Below, piece by piece: positions 34,272 through 43,376 of a stretch of 64,000 nt of DNA. The stretch is taken from the NCBI RefSeq assembly GCF_003600645.1, contig NZ_CP032482.1, positions 3,720,001 through 3,784,000 on the forward strand. The letters are read 5' to 3'. This DNA is from Yersinia rochesterensis (GTDB lineage: Bacteria; Pseudomonadota; Gammaproteobacteria; Enterobacterales; Enterobacteriaceae). Made by a program: the position numbers and the translations under genes. The first letter of the stretch is position 1. Each line of letters opens with the position of its first letter. The notes below the pieces were generated by a model. It was not told the origin of the DNA. It worked only from the letters and a program-made list of their open reading frames with translations, and did not search any database.

Positions 34272-34428
34272 TACATTTCCCATCATTCACGTGCGGCCGA
34301 TAGTTTAGCATAACCCTGTCGCCCGTCATGATTTCTGATCCTAAATTGAACGGAAAAACGGCATTTTGGCGCATTGATATCCTGAATGTTGTTGATAGTT
34401 GTCACATTTGAAAATAATGTTGATAAAT

Positions 34429-34457
34429 TCGATAAATTGCCCTGTTTAGTATATAAT
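34429..34457 (+). promoter_or_regulatory. Candidate promoter of the rpsU-dnaG-rpoD operon
   Basis: A consensus -10 TATAAT lies at 34452-34457, with TCGATA (34429-34434) 17 bp upstream as a -35. It leaves a leader of about 180 nt before rpsU. The region between tsaD and rpsU (373 bp) also contains several TTGATA-like hexamers, so more than one promoter is possible, as in E. coli. Confidence 0.6.
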
Positions 34458-34632
34458 CAGCGGCCGTCGCACCCTTGGCACCAACTTTCTTGTAAAGAAC
34501 GGGGGCGACATCACAGGGGCGTGCCTGTTTCAATTTGCTGTGGTGCTTTACAAAGCAGCATCCATTGAAGTAAAATTCCGCACCATTTTGAGAAGGCTGG
34601 CGATTGGCCAGCAGCAAACCGATTTCTATTGA

Positions 34633-34860
<228 letters not shown>

Positions 34861-34866
34861 TTCTTC

Positions 34867-34890
34867 GGGGGTAACCCCATCGCGTAGTTT
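34867..34890 (+). terminator. Attenuating terminator between rpsU and dnaG
   Basis: GGGG (34867-34870), loop gtaa, CCCC (34875-34878), and a TTTTTT tract at 34888-34893. In E. coli the equivalent terminator T1 lowers dnaG relative to rpsU. The stem is short, consistent with partial read-through. Confidence 0.6.
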
Positions 34891-34996
34891 TTTATGTTCT
34901 AAGAACGCGCAGATCGAGTAGTTGCATACGAAGGCCGTGCCTTCCGAAAGGAATGCGCGGCTTGTTCTCGTTTATGGACTGACCGAATAGGGGCTT

Positions 34997-36745
34997 ATGG
35001 CCGGACGAATTCCACGTGTATTTATCAATGACTTGCTGGCTCGCACCGACATCGTCGATCTTATCGATGCTCGGGTAAAGCTGAAGAAGCAAGGCAAAAA
35101 TTATCATGCGTGCTGTCCGTTCCATCATGAGAAAACACCCTCATTCACCGTTAACGGCGAAAAGCAGTTTTATCACTGTTTCGGCTGTGGTGCGCATGGT
35201 AATGCTGTTGATTTCTTGATGAATTACGACAGACTGGAGTTTGTCGAAAGTATCGAAGAATTAGCCACTATGCATGGGCTGGAAGTGCCTTACGAGGCAG
35301 GAACCGGCACCACCCAAATTGAACGTCATCAACGACAAAGTCTTTATCAATTGATGGAAAGCCTAAACGCCTTCTATCAGCAGTCACTCAAGGGCCAGAC
35401 CGCCAATCAGGCACGCGAATACCTTAAACGTCGCGGTTTGAGTGAAGAAATTATCCAACATTTCGCTATCGGTTTTGCTCCCCCGGGTTGGGACAATGCT
35501 TTAAAACGCTTTGGACGCGATGGTGAAAGCCGTACCGCGCTGAACGATGCCGGAATGCTGGTGACTAATGATACAGGGCGGACTTACGATCGTTTTCGTG
35601 AGCGCGTCATGTTCCCTATTCGCGATAAACGCGGGCGGGTAATCGCCTTTGGTGGGCGAGTTCTGGGTGATGGAGTGCCGAAATACCTCAACTCCCCGGA
35701 AACAGAAATTTTTCATAAGGGCCGCCAGTTATACGGCTTGTATGAAGCGCAGGTGAACCATCCTAACCCAACACGGTTGCTCGTGGTTGAGGGTTATATG
35801 GATGTGGTAGCTCTGGCGCAATTTGGTATTGATTATGCCGTTGCCTCACTGGGCACAGCGACTACCGCGGAGCATATTCAATTATTATTCCGCGCTACAG
35901 ATAACGTAATTTGCTGTTATGACGGCGATCGTGCGGGTAGAGATGCGGCCTGGCGTGCATTAGAAACGGCGCTGCCCTATCTAAATGATGGGCGTCAGCT
36001 ACGCTTTATGTTTTTGCCTGATGGTGAGGACCCAGATACTTTGGTGCGAAAAGAAGGAAAAGATGCATTCGAACAACGGATGGAGGAGGCCCAGCCACTC
36101 TCAACTTTCTTGTTCGAAACATTGATGCCACAAGTGGATTTGAGCAGCCCAGACGGGCGAGCCAAATTAAGCACTCTGGCGCTTCCTTTAATCAGCCAGG
36201 TACCCGGTGAAACCTTACGACTTTACCTCCGCCAGCAACTCGGCAATAAGCTGGGCCTGCTTGATGACAGCCAATTAGACAAGCTGATGCCGAAACTGGC
36301 TGAAAATATAAATAGCTATCAGCCGCCCCAGCTAAAACGCACAACCATGCGTATACTTATAGGGCTACTGGTTCAAAATCCGCAACTCGCAACACTCATC
36401 CCGTCATTACAGGGCGTAGAGCAAGCTAAGTTAGCGGGTTTGCCGTTATTTATAGAATTGGTTGAAACCTGTTTGGCTCAACCAGGGCTGACAACCGGGC
36501 AGTTATTAGAACTGTATCGTGATAATAAATTCAGCCAACAGCTTGAAACTCTCGCAACATGGAACCACATGATTGTTGAGGATATGGTTGAACAGACTTT
36601 TGTCGACACGCTAACCAGCCTGTATGACTCCATATTGGAGCAACGTCAGGAAACACTCATAGCGCGTGATCGTACACATGGATTAAACGCCGAAGAACGT
36701 AAAGAACTTTGGTCTTTGAATCTGGCGTTAGCCAGAAAAAAATGA
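34997..36745 (+). CDS. dnaG: DNA primase
   Basis: 582 residues. The N-terminal zinc-binding domain has [14 protein letters not shown] and [10 protein letters not shown] (residues about 40-64). The TOPRIM core has [11 protein letters not shown] and [12 protein letters not shown]. The C-terminal domain that contacts DnaB helicase is present ([17 protein letters not shown]). DnaG makes RNA primers for chromosomal replication. It lies in the classic operon between rpsU and rpoD and ends AGTG-free at TGA 36743-36745. Confidence 0.98.
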   Translation: MAGRIPRVFINDLLARTDIVDLIDARVKLKKQGKNYHACCPFHHEKTPSFTVNGEKQFYHCFGCGAHGNAVDFLMNYDRLEFVESIEELATMHGLEVPYEAGTGTTQIERHQRQSLYQLMESLNAFYQQSLKGQTANQAREYLKRRGLSEEIIQHFAIGFAPPGWDNALKRFGRDGESRTALNDAGMLVTNDTGRTYDRFRERVMFPIRDKRGRVIAFGGRVLGDGVPKYLNSPETEIFHKGRQLYGLYEAQVNHPNPTRLLVVEGYMDVVALAQFGIDYAVASLGTATTAEHIQLLFRATDNVICCYDGDRAGRDAAWRALETALPYLNDGRQLRFMFLPDGEDPDTLVRKEGKDAFEQRMEEAQPLSTFLFETLMPQVDLSSPDGRAKLSTLALPLISQVPGETLRLYLRQQLGNKLGLLDDSQLDKLMPKLAENINSYQPPQLKRTTMRILIGLLVQNPQLATLIPSLQGVEQAKLAGLPLFIELVETCLAQPGLTTGQLLELYRDNKFSQQLETLATWNHMIVEDMVEQTFVDTLTSLYDSILEQRQETLIARDRTHGLNAEERKELWSLNLALARKK

Positions 36746-36773
36746 ATCACCTAACGGCTTAATTGCCGATAAA

Positions 36774-36793
36774 TGTGGGGGAAAATCCCCACA
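36774..36793 (+). other. Hairpin between dnaG and rpoD
   Basis: TGTGGGG (36774-36780) pairs with CCCCACA (36787-36793) around a GAAAAT loop. There is no T-run, so it is not a terminator. The equivalent E. coli spacer carries the RNase E site that destabilises dnaG mRNA relative to rpoD; this may be its counterpart. Confidence 0.5.
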
Positions 36794-36902
36794 ATATGCC
36801 GTCATAGCGGGCCACGGCGACAAAAAAAAGCCCCAAATGCTATTGTTGGCGGTTTCGCCGACCGACACCAACCCAAATACTCTGAAGTGTGGATACCGTC
36901 TT

Positions 36903-38741
36903 ATGGAGCAAAACCCGCAGTCACAGCTGAAGCTACTTGTCACCCGTGGTAAGGAGCAAGGCTATCTGACCTATGCTGAGGTCAATGACCATCTGCCGGA
37001 AGATATCGTCGATTCCGATCAGATCGAAGACATCATCCAGATGATTAATGACATGGGCATACAGGTGCTGGAAGAAGCCCCTGATGCCGATGATTTAATG
37101 CTGGCCGAGAACACCACTGATACCGACGATGACGCGGCTGAAGCTGCTGCACAGGTGTTGTCCAGTGTTGAATCCGAAATCGGGCGTACTACTGACCCGG
37201 TGCGTATGTACATGCGCGAAATGGGTACCGTTGAACTATTGACGCGTGAAGGCGAGATTGATATCGCCAAACGTATCGAAGACGGTATCAATCAGGTTCA
37301 GTGCTCGGTTGCTGAATACCCTGAAGCTATTACTTACCTGTTGGAACAATATGATCGTGTTGAAGCGGGCGAAGCCCGTCTATCTGACCTGATCACCGGC
37401 TTTGTTGATCCAAACGCCGAAGAAGATATTGCGCCTACGGCAACTCACGTTGGTTCTGAATTATCCACCGAAGAGATGGATGACGACGACGACGAAGATG
37501 AAGACGAAGACGAAGAAGAAGACGACAACAGCATCGACCCAGAGCTGGCGCGCCAGAAATTCAGCGATTTGCGTGAGCAGTATGAAAACGCACGCATGGA
37601 GATCAAGAAAAATGGTCGTAGCCACGCCAAGGCTGCTGCTGAAATTCTGAAGCTTTCTGAAGTGTTCAAACAGTTCCGCCTGGTGCCGAAGCAATTTGAC
37701 TATCTGGTCAATAACATGCGTGCCATGATGGACCGCGTTCGTACTCAAGAACGTATCATCATGAAGCTGTGTGTTGAACAGTGCAAAATGCCGAAGAAAA
37801 ACTTCGTTACCCTGTTTGCCAGCAATGAAACCAGCGATACTTGGTTTGCGGCAGCAGTGGCTATGGGCAAACCATGGTCTGAAAAACTGAAAGATGTTTC
37901 GGACGATGTGCAACGTAGCTTGCAGAAACTACGTCAGATCGAAGAAGAAACCGGCCTGACTATTGAGCAAGTGAAAGACATCAACCGCCGTATGTCTATC
38001 GGTGAAGCGAAAGCACGTCGCGCCAAGAAAGAAATGGTCGAGGCTAACCTGCGTCTGGTTATCTCTATTGCGAAAAAATACACCAACCGTGGATTACAAT
38101 TCCTTGATTTAATTCAGGAAGGTAATATCGGCTTGATGAAAGCAGTAGATAAATTCGAATACCGTCGGGGTTATAAATTCTCAACCTATGCAACTTGGTG
38201 GATTCGTCAGGCGATCACCCGCTCTATCGCGGACCAGGCTCGTACCATCCGTATTCCGGTGCATATGATTGAGACCATTAACAAACTCAACCGTATTTCG
38301 CGCCAGATGCTGCAAGAGATGGGCCGTGAGCCAACACCGGAAGAGCTGGCTGAACGCATGCTAATGCCGGAAGACAAGATCCGTAAAGTGTTGAAGATTG
38401 CGAAAGAGCCAATCTCAATGGAAACCCCAATCGGTGATGATGAAGATTCACATCTGGGCGATTTCATTGAAGATACCACTCTGGAGCTGCCGCTGGACTC
38501 TGCAACCTCTGAGAGCCTGCGCTCTGCCACTCACGACGTGTTAGCGGGCCTGACCGCGCGTGAAGCGAAAGTTCTGCGTATGCGTTTCGGTATCGATATG
38601 AACACTGACCACACTCTGGAAGAAGTGGGCAAACAGTTCGACGTCACCCGTGAACGTATCCGTCAGATCGAAGCTAAGGCGCTGCGTAAACTGCGTCACC
38701 CAAGCCGCTCTGAAGTGCTGCGCAGCTTCCTGGACGATTAA
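36903..38741 (+). CDS. rpoD: RNA polymerase sigma-70 factor RpoD
   Basis: 612 residues from ATG 36903 ([20 protein letters not shown]). Regions: 1.1 at the N-terminus; the non-conserved insert with a long Asp/Glu tract encoded at 37477-37527; region 2 with [20 protein letters not shown] and [10 protein letters not shown] (-10 recognition); region 3; and region 4 with the -35 helix [17 protein letters not shown]. RpoD is the housekeeping sigma factor. It ends the macromolecular synthesis operon at a strong terminator. Confidence 0.99.
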   Translation: MEQNPQSQLKLLVTRGKEQGYLTYAEVNDHLPEDIVDSDQIEDIIQMINDMGIQVLEEAPDADDLMLAENTTDTDDDAAEAAAQVLSSVESEIGRTTDPVRMYMREMGTVELLTREGEIDIAKRIEDGINQVQCSVAEYPEAITYLLEQYDRVEAGEARLSDLITGFVDPNAEEDIAPTATHVGSELSTEEMDDDDDEDEDEDEEEDDNSIDPELARQKFSDLREQYENARMEIKKNGRSHAKAAAEILKLSEVFKQFRLVPKQFDYLVNNMRAMMDRVRTQERIIMKLCVEQCKMPKKNFVTLFASNETSDTWFAAAVAMGKPWSEKLKDVSDDVQRSLQKLRQIEEETGLTIEQVKDINRRMSIGEAKARRAKKEMVEANLRLVISIAKKYTNRGLQFLDLIQEGNIGLMKAVDKFEYRRGYKFSTYATWWIRQAITRSIADQARTIRIPVHMIETINKLNRISRQMLQEMGREPTPEELAERMLMPEDKIRKVLKIAKEPISMETPIGDDEDSHLGDFIEDTTLELPLDSATSESLRSATHDVLAGLTAREAKVLRMRFGIDMNTDHTLEEVGKQFDVTRERIRQIEAKALRKLRHPSRSEVLRSFLDD

Positions 38742-38766
38742 TCGTCAGTTGCAGTGACAAGCACAC

Positions 38767-38797
38767 AAAAACCCCGGCATGCCGGGGTTTTTCTTTT
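38767..38797 (+). terminator. Intrinsic terminator after rpoD
   Basis: AAAAACCCCGGC/ATGCCGGGGTTTTT: an 8-9 bp GC-rich stem (accccggc/gccggggt) with a 2-nt centre, then TTTTTCTTTTT. It lies about 30 bp past the rpoD stop codon. Confidence 0.92.
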
Positions 38798-38946
38798 TGG
38801 CTTAAACTCTGATTCCGATACTAATATTGGCTTACTATTTTCCACTATATGCTTAAAAACGCTTAAAATTGCGCAGAAAATACCCATCTGATTTATCAGC
38901 TCTAGACCGCAGGATAAAAACTACCGTATAATCAGCGTCCAAGTTT

Positions 38947-39023
38947 GGCCCCTTAGCTCAGTTGGTTAGAGCACGCGACTCATAATCGCTTGGTCACTGG
39001 TTCAAGTCCAGTAGGGGCCACCA
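38947..39023 (+). tRNA. ileX: tRNA-Ile2 (anticodon CAU)
   Basis: 77 nt including an encoded 3' CCA. The acceptor GGCCCCT pairs with AGGGGCC, the D arm is AGCTCAGTTGGTTAGAGC, the anticodon loop CTCATAA carries CAT at 38981-38983 and the T arm is CTGGTTCAAGTCCAG with one mismatched pair position. The sequence matches E. coli ileX, which also lies downstream of rpoD. The C of the anticodon is converted to lysidine by TilS so that the tRNA reads AUA. Automated tools may label it Met. Its 3' half is the integration site of the satellite; the present 3' end is the copy brought by the element. Confidence 0.95.
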
Positions 39024-39040
39024 AACAAAACAAGGAGTTA
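38978..39040 (+). repeat. Left attachment site (tRNA end)
   Basis: The block from actcataatc (38978) to ccaccaaa (39025) is repeated without change at 54363-54410 (48 bp). After one C/T mismatch a further 14 bp (aaaacaaggagtta) also match. It covers the anticodon loop to the end of the tRNA. Confidence 0.95.
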
Positions 39041-39067
39041 CGTTAATAGCGTAACTCCTTTGTTATT
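39032..39067 (+). terminator. Element-borne terminator of the tRNA transcript
   Basis: AAGGAGTTACG (39032-39042) pairs with CGTAACTCCTT (39050-39060), an 11-bp perfect stem, followed by TGTTATTT. It lies inside the satellite, just past the restored tRNA end. It replaces the chromosomal terminator now at 54417-54452. Confidence 0.85.
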
Positions 39068-39100
39068 TCTGGGATACTTATGGGATACCTCAGAGCGGTA
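39068..39100 (+). repeat. 33-bp direct repeat, left copy (arm-type site candidate)
   Basis: The 33-bp sequence starting tctgggatacttatgggata and ending gcggta is identical at 54234-54266. Within it GGGATAC occurs twice 11 bp apart, about one helical turn. Position near both ends suggests integrase arm-type binding sites. Confidence 0.8.
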
Positions 39101-39168
39101 ACATCTGATATCAAAAATTTTTAAACTGGGTTCGAAAAGCGAGATATCTTGTTCATATTTCCTAAAGT

Positions 39169-39615
39169 TTAAAAACCACCGTGACGCTCAGAATAATTAA
39201 CGAAGTCTTTGATGTGGGCTTCTAGTTTTTTGACATACACCTCATCATTCCAATTGTTTTCGGTGTAATGAAATCCATCAGTGGACTCATAGCTTCCACC
39301 TTTATCACCAGTAAAATACTTTAGAAAACAGAACGTCCCATCGAAATTCTTACCTTCTCCAAAGAAAAGGTCATCGTATCCACCATTTCCATACTTGAGC
39401 TTAAAGGTAATGTATCTGTCCGAAGACTCAACTTTTACATTTATATTTCTTTCAACCAGTTCTTTTTCATGCTCTTTGACTATTGGAATAAGTCGAAGAA
39501 TTATTTCTTTCAGGTATTCCCTTCTCTGGGCAACTAGTTCTTTTCGAGACTCTTCGGCTGAATTTGATTTAAAGATACTTTGATCTATTTTGTTGTAAAA
39601 ATCGTCACTACTCAT
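39169..39615 (-). CDS. Hypothetical protein (148 aa), satellite cargo
   Basis: 148 residues from ATG 39615 (MSSDDFYNKIDQ), preceded by AAGGGG at 7 nt; an ATG at 39633 would add six residues. I do not recognise the family. The protein is soluble and charged: a helical N-terminal half (SRKELVAQRREYLKEIILRL) and a beta-rich centre with Gly/Asp/Phe (YGNGGYDDLFFGEG). Base composition is clearly AT-richer than the packaging genes. It is the last gene before the tRNA attachment site, a position where satellites often keep accessory genes such as anti-phage functions. Any such function here is a guess from location. Confidence 0.65.
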   Translation of the reverse strand: MSSDDFYNKIDQSIFKSNSAEESRKELVAQRREYLKEIILRLIPIVKEHEKELVERNINVKVESSDRYITFKLKYGNGGYDDLFFGEGKNFDGTFCFLKYFTGDKGGSYESTDGFHYTENNWNDEVYVKKLEAHIKDFVNYSERHGGF

Positions 39616-39710
39616 GTCAATCCCCTTGAACATTAAGGCAAACTATCGCTGCTTATACAATATACCCATTTCACTATTACAACGATAGCTCACTAATAGT
39701 TGATACCTCC

Positions 39711-40328
39711 TTACATCTGATCTTCGGCATGAATACCCGCGGATATTAGTGCTCCACCTATTCGGCGCTTGCCATATCCAAGAGGTACCGGATTACCTTG
39801 AGCGATTGAGTTGACCGGGCCGCCGAATGCATAAGATGGTTTATTTTCCGGCGATTCTCGCATTGCTAGCCCACCTTGCTGGGGCGAGAGCATTTGAACT
39901 ACACCACCCAGCGCCATAGAAGCGCCGGCCATCATCATGCCATTGGCAACACCCGCCGACATTAAAGCCGCTGTTGGGTTCCACAATGTTGCTGCAATAA
40001 GAATCGCTCCCAAGATAGTTTGAAACAGTCCGGCCTTTTTACTACCAATAATGATCGGAGCAATTCTTATTTCTTCATTGCCAATATTAAATTCAAGCTC
40101 ATCTTGAGAAATATTACGTTTGCCTTTAAAAACAGCGAACGTAAGCCCTTTATCTTTTGCTTCATTAAGAAAACGCTCAAAGCCCGGCAATAATACACAA
40201 CAGGCTTTAATAGCTTCTTGCGTCGTACTTGCCGCAAAACGGAAAACACCGTCTTTATTTTCGGTGAATTGTTTCAGTGGGCCATAAAGCCGGATTGTTT
40301 TTACCTGTTCGTTATTTAATGAGTTCAT
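39711..40328 (-). CDS. Lambda gpI-like tail-tip assembly protein
   Basis: 205 residues. It starts with a ubiquitin-like beta region (VKTIRLYGPLKQF...TQEAIKACCVLLPGFERFL). A Gly/Ala-rich hydrophobic segment follows (FQTILGAILIAATL to MMMAGASMALGGVVQMLSP). The end, QGNPVPLGYGKRRIGGALIS, parallels lambda gpI, where the same order (AQGN.LPVLYGEMRVGS..VS) occurs. Lambda gpI acts at initiation of the tail tip with gpJ, gpL and gpK. Here it stands alone: no other tail gene is in the element. It begins 14 nt after terL with its own GGAG site, so it is expressed with the packaging genes. Confidence 0.88.
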   Translation of the reverse strand: MNSLNNEQVKTIRLYGPLKQFTENKDGVFRFAASTTQEAIKACCVLLPGFERFLNEAKDKGLTFAVFKGKRNISQDELEFNIGNEEIRIAPIIIGSKKAGLFQTILGAILIAATLWNPTAALMSAGVANGMMMAGASMALGGVVQMLSPQQGGLAMRESPENKPSYAFGGPVNSIAQGNPVPLGYGKRRIGGALISAGIHAEDQM

Positions 40329-40342
40329 ACTGTTTTCTCCTG

Positions 40343-42004
40343 TTAAATTCCGTCAAAGGCTTTAAGCCGCTGTTGCTGTTCTTCGCTCAAGGTGTACGCA
40401 AAGTCTTCATGTTCAATCTGGTAAGTGCCAAAGCTCATCAGGAAGGCGATCGCCGGGTCTATCTTATTGGCGGCCTTCTTCTTGTTCGGCTTGATATTGG
40501 CGTTGGCGTCGGTTTCCATCACAACGTTGCTCATCGCCCAAGCCAAGACCGGATCGCCGTTGTGCTGAATTACCTTGCGATTAACGAACACCTCGGCAGA
40601 CTTGGCTACCGGGCTAAATTTCATGTAGGTTTGCGGGAACGGCTCGACATCCAGACCGGCACCTTGTAGCTGTGTTCTAAGATGGGTGGCGTTCCACGTA
40701 TCGAATCCCACCAGCTTGATACCGAATCGCTGACTGTCTGCCAGTACATCATCACGGATGCGGTCATAATCGATACAGTCGCCCGGTGTGGTGCGTATCC
40801 AGCCACTTTTAACCCATTGCCTATATATGGCCCGGTTCTTATTGGCGGCATTATTCAACTGGGCTTCGGGGATATAGTGGCGGGTAAGCAGCAATACACG
40901 GTTCTCAACCGGGAACGAGTAGCACACACTGGTAATATCACTGGTTGATGACAGGTCTAACCCGGCGTAACACTCCAGACCGGCTAAATCATCCTCACTA
41001 TAATCGGCTTTACAGGCATCCCATGCTCCGGCTCCCATCCACGGTGTTTCACCCTGACACCAGATATTAAAGCGCTTAGTCAGCATCTCGACCCATTGAG
41101 AGGGAATGCCCCGCGCCTTATTGATGGTGTCAGTCAGTGCCGTAACATCAACAGAAACACCCAGATTAGGGTTAGCCTTAATCCATTGTTCGGGCTGCTC
41201 AACTTCGCTCTCGTCGTCCAGTTCGTAGATTAGGGCAAATAAAGATTCATTTTGTTCTTCACCGGCCAATATCTGGCAGCAATAGTCATAATGTTGCTTA
41301 CAGGCTGAAACCACGTTGCTACCCGCAGTGGTGATAGCAAAGAGTATCCCCTCTGGCCGGGCACCCATTCCCAACTCAAGCGCCGAATAAACGGCGTTAT
41401 CCGGGTGAAGATGGTACTCATCCACCACCGCCAGACTGGGGTTAGTCCCTTCAATGGTCGAGGCTTTGGAGGCCAGTGGCTTTAATAGGCTGTTGGTTTT
41501 GGCATAAATCAGTTTGTGCTGTTGAATAGTGAGGCGCTTTCTCAAGGGCTTTGAGATAAGGCTCATCTGACGGGCATCATCAAACACGATACGCGCCTGA
41601 TCACGACTCACGGCGGCGGTATAGATATCTTGCTGGCCCGGTTCCATCACCAGAAACCAGTTAGCCAGAATAGCGGCCACGGTTGATTTGGCATTCTTAC
41701 GGGGTACCTGAATGTAAGCACTACGGTACTTCCTGCGGCCTGTAGCTGCCACCTTGAACCCCAACAAACAGGCAAAGGCAAATTGTTGCCAAGGCTCCAG
41801 CACGATAGGCTGACCCCGTAGCGGGCCTTTTACGTGGGGGCAGAGGTGAGAGAAGGCAATAAAGCGCTCTACGGTGGCACCATCGAACGTATAAAGCAGG
41901 TTATTCAAGTCATTAAAGTACCGCTCAACGGCCTGTTTTAGCCGCGCACAGGCTGGTATCTTGCCGTTTTTAACGTCTAGTGCGTACTGATTATAGGCTG
42001 TCAA
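40343..42004 (-). CDS. Large terminase subunit (HK97 type)
   Basis: 553 residues from TTG 42004, behind GAGGAGG at 9 nt and overlapping the terS end by 14 bp. Another TTG at 42058 is in frame but overlaps terS by 68 bp. The N-terminus then reads (L)TAYNQYALDV, the usual start of this family. Walker A is PRKNAKST (about 101-108) and Walker B is LAVVDEYH (Asp195, Glu196). The C-terminal nuclease half contains YAGLDLSSTSD, with an early catalytic Asp. The enzyme pumps DNA into preformed heads and cuts the concatemer. In a cf-PICI it packages the satellite's own genome. Confidence 0.94.
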   Translation of the reverse strand: MTAYNQYALDVKNGKIPACARLKQAVERYFNDLNNLLYTFDGATVERFIAFSHLCPHVKGPLRGQPIVLEPWQQFAFACLLGFKVAATGRRKYRSAYIQVPRKNAKSTVAAILANWFLVMEPGQQDIYTAAVSRDQARIVFDDARQMSLISKPLRKRLTIQQHKLIYAKTNSLLKPLASKASTIEGTNPSLAVVDEYHLHPDNAVYSALELGMGARPEGILFAITTAGSNVVSACKQHYDYCCQILAGEEQNESLFALIYELDDESEVEQPEQWIKANPNLGVSVDVTALTDTINKARGIPSQWVEMLTKRFNIWCQGETPWMGAGAWDACKADYSEDDLAGLECYAGLDLSSTSDITSVCYSFPVENRVLLLTRHYIPEAQLNNAANKNRAIYRQWVKSGWIRTTPGDCIDYDRIRDDVLADSQRFGIKLVGFDTWNATHLRTQLQGAGLDVEPFPQTYMKFSPVAKSAEVFVNRKVIQHNGDPVLAWAMSNVVMETDANANIKPNKKKAANKIDPAIAFLMSFGTYQIEHEDFAYTLSEEQQQRLKAFDGI

Positions 42005-42344
42005 GGGCGTCTGCCTCCTCAACTTCCACCGGATTACGGCGGCGAGATACCGGATCAAAGCCCAGCAACGACGACATTTTTATCATCACTTTTTCGGCGT
42101 CAGACTTGGCGCTAAGTGAAGGGTTGCGGCTTTCGCTACCCTGACTATTCACAATGCTGAACCCGCGCTTTGCCAGATCTGCCACGGCTTTGCGGTACAT
42201 CGAATAATTGACACAGTACAATTCTAGGTTGCGCCAATCGGCATCGATCAGATCGCCACGTTCCATTAATTGTTTTGCTCTCGCCTTCCATTCCCCGGTA
42301 GCTATTTCATCGAGGTAGGCCAGTGGTTTAGGTGCTCTTGCCAT
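41991..42344 (-). CDS. Small terminase subunit (P27 family)
   Basis: 117 residues. ATGEWKARAKQLMERGDLID then WRNLELYCVNYSMYRKAVADL is typical of P27-type TerS proteins: a DNA-binding N-terminus with helices for oligomerisation. It recognises the packaging start site and hands DNA to TerL. The upstream 127 bp between it and the small 50-aa gene are non-coding and may include cos. Confidence 0.9.
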   Translation of the reverse strand: MARAPKPLAYLDEIATGEWKARAKQLMERGDLIDADWRNLELYCVNYSMYRKAVADLAKRGFSIVNSQGSESRNPSLSAKSDAEKVMIKMSSLLGFDPVSRRRNPVEVEEADALDSL

Positions 42345-42471
42345 AACTGCTTATTTCCCATGAGTTTTATTTTCAAAAAAAATACCGCACGTAAAAATTT
42401 GAGGGGGCGGGTGGTTCCAGCGGAGAGGGGTTTTGTCCTCAAACCTCCCCCACCCCTTGCCCTGCGCCTCG
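42345..42471 (-). other. Candidate cos packaging site
   Basis: The only sizeable gap in the packaging operon. On the minus strand it has strand-asymmetric G/C runs (GGGGTGGGGGAGG, then ACCACCCGCCCCC) followed by an A/T-rich tract (TCAAATTTTTACGTGCGG). HNH-containing cos phages of the HK97 type usually carry cos beside terS and HNH. The nick site cannot be set from sequence alone. Confidence 0.4.
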
Positions 42472-42624
42472 TCACCGGTTTCGAAATGAATCCATGATGT
42501 CCCGGTCACGCTGTGATGTGCGCCGCGTCATGGCTTGCTCTGGCGTTTTATTATGTGTCCGCTTGAACCTTTCACGGCTATTAATCAGTGACTTAACCAA
42601 TTGATTTTGCTCTTGCTCCGTCAT
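42472..42624 (-). CDS. Small hypothetical protein (50 aa) in the packaging operon
   Basis: 50 codons from ATG 42624 with AGGAG 8 nt upstream. It is highly charged: MTEQEQNQLVKSLINSRERF at the start and SQRDRDIMDSFRNR at the end, with no hydrophobic segment. I do not recognise it. It lies between HNH and the candidate cos site; small proteins at this place in HK97-like phages are sometimes packaging helpers, which is inference only. Confidence 0.65.
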   Translation of the reverse strand: MTEQEQNQLVKSLINSRERFKRTHNKTPEQAMTRRTSQRDRDIMDSFRNR

Positions 42625-42630
42625 GATTTG

Positions 42631-43074
42631 TTACTCCTTACCCGCCTCGTATATCCAGTCCCAACGGTGGGAGGCTTCTTCCTCTTGGGGCTTGAACTTA
42701 CCGGCTTTACGCTGCTGTTTGGTTAGCGGGTCTTGGGTGGTGGTCTTACGGCTATGGCAGCTGGCGCACAACCCCTGATGATTGCTGGCGGGCCAGAACA
42801 ACACATCACTCTCGCCATCAATCGGGATGATGTGATCAACTATCTTGGCCGGGATATAGAGGCCTTTCTTCTCACAATCAACGCATAAGGGATTGGCTTT
42901 CAGGTACATCAGACGGTATTTACCCCAACGGTTGGAATAGCCGCGTGAGGTGCGGGTTCCCCGGTTGGCTGTGACCTGTGCACTGGCTTCACGTTTATGC
43001 TCGGCACAGCGGCCAGCCTTCACACGTGCGCGGCATCCGGGATAACTACAACGTTTCAATGGATGGACTGGCAT
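42631..43074 (-). CDS. HNH endonuclease
   Basis: 147 residues from ATG 43074 (MPVHPLKRCSYPGCRARVKA), which overlaps the connector stop codon as TAATG. An N-terminal zinc knuckle-like CSYPGC and CAEH precede the HNH fold: VDHIIPIDGES supplies the catalytic His, and ASNHQGLCASCHSRK supplies Asn, His and zinc Cys residues. In HK97-type phages HNH proteins act with terminase in cos cleavage and head morphogenesis. cf-PICIs carry this gene next to terS. Confidence 0.93.
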   Translation of the reverse strand: MPVHPLKRCSYPGCRARVKAGRCAEHKREASAQVTANRGTRTSRGYSNRWGKYRLMYLKANPLCVDCEKKGLYIPAKIVDHIIPIDGESDVLFWPASNHQGLCASCHSRKTTTQDPLTKQQRKAGKFKPQEEEASHRWDWIYEAGKE

Positions 43075-43376
43075 TAGTAAATCCCCGGTTCGCGATATAC
43101 CGTCCACAAGTGAGATATGGTCAATGGGACTTCTTTAATCGTAAGGTCAGCAACCATTGATCTACCTTCATAAAGTTGTGTCACATACATCAAACAACCA
43201 ACTTTCATTGCTGACGTAAATTCCAATCCATCATCAAAACGTTTACCAATGTGACGCTGGCAAACCTCCAGCGCAGCATCGATATAAATTTGGATCAGAC
43301 TGTCTTCCTCAGTGAATTCAGGTTCAATCCGACACTGAAGTTTCACATCTTCCAACGTAATTAATGAATTACTCAT
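43074..43376 (-). CDS. Head-tail connector protein (HK97 gp6-like)
   Basis: 100 residues. ITLEDVKLQCRIEPEFTEED followed by SLIQIYIDAALEVCQRHIGK is the all-helical gp6 (Phage_connect_1) pattern. It forms the ring below the portal that closes filled heads and offers the docking surface for a tail. It overlaps the portal stop by 4 bp (ATGA-type coupling). No further stopper or tail-completion gene is visible, so other joining proteins would have to come from the helper. Confidence 0.88.
   Translation of the reverse strand: MSNSLITLEDVKLQCRIEPEFTEEDSLIQIYIDAALEVCQRHIGKRFDDGLEFTSAMKVGCLMYVTQLYEGRSMVADLTIKEVPLTISHLWTVYREPGIY

Noticed and set aside
37445..37913. Ser-rich and Val/Phe-rich proteins antisense to rpoD
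   Set aside because: They mirror the Asp/Glu-coding tract and conserved regions of rpoD; no ribosome-binding site or independent evidence.
38981..38983. CAT anticodon as elongator or initiator tRNA-Met
   Set aside because: The overall sequence is that of tRNA-Ile2 (ileX) beside rpoD, in which C34 becomes lysidine and reads AUA.
42005..42058. Longer start of the large terminase
   Set aside because: It overlaps terS by 68 bp and has no good ribosome-binding site, whereas TTG 42004 has GAGGAGG and gives the family N-terminus.
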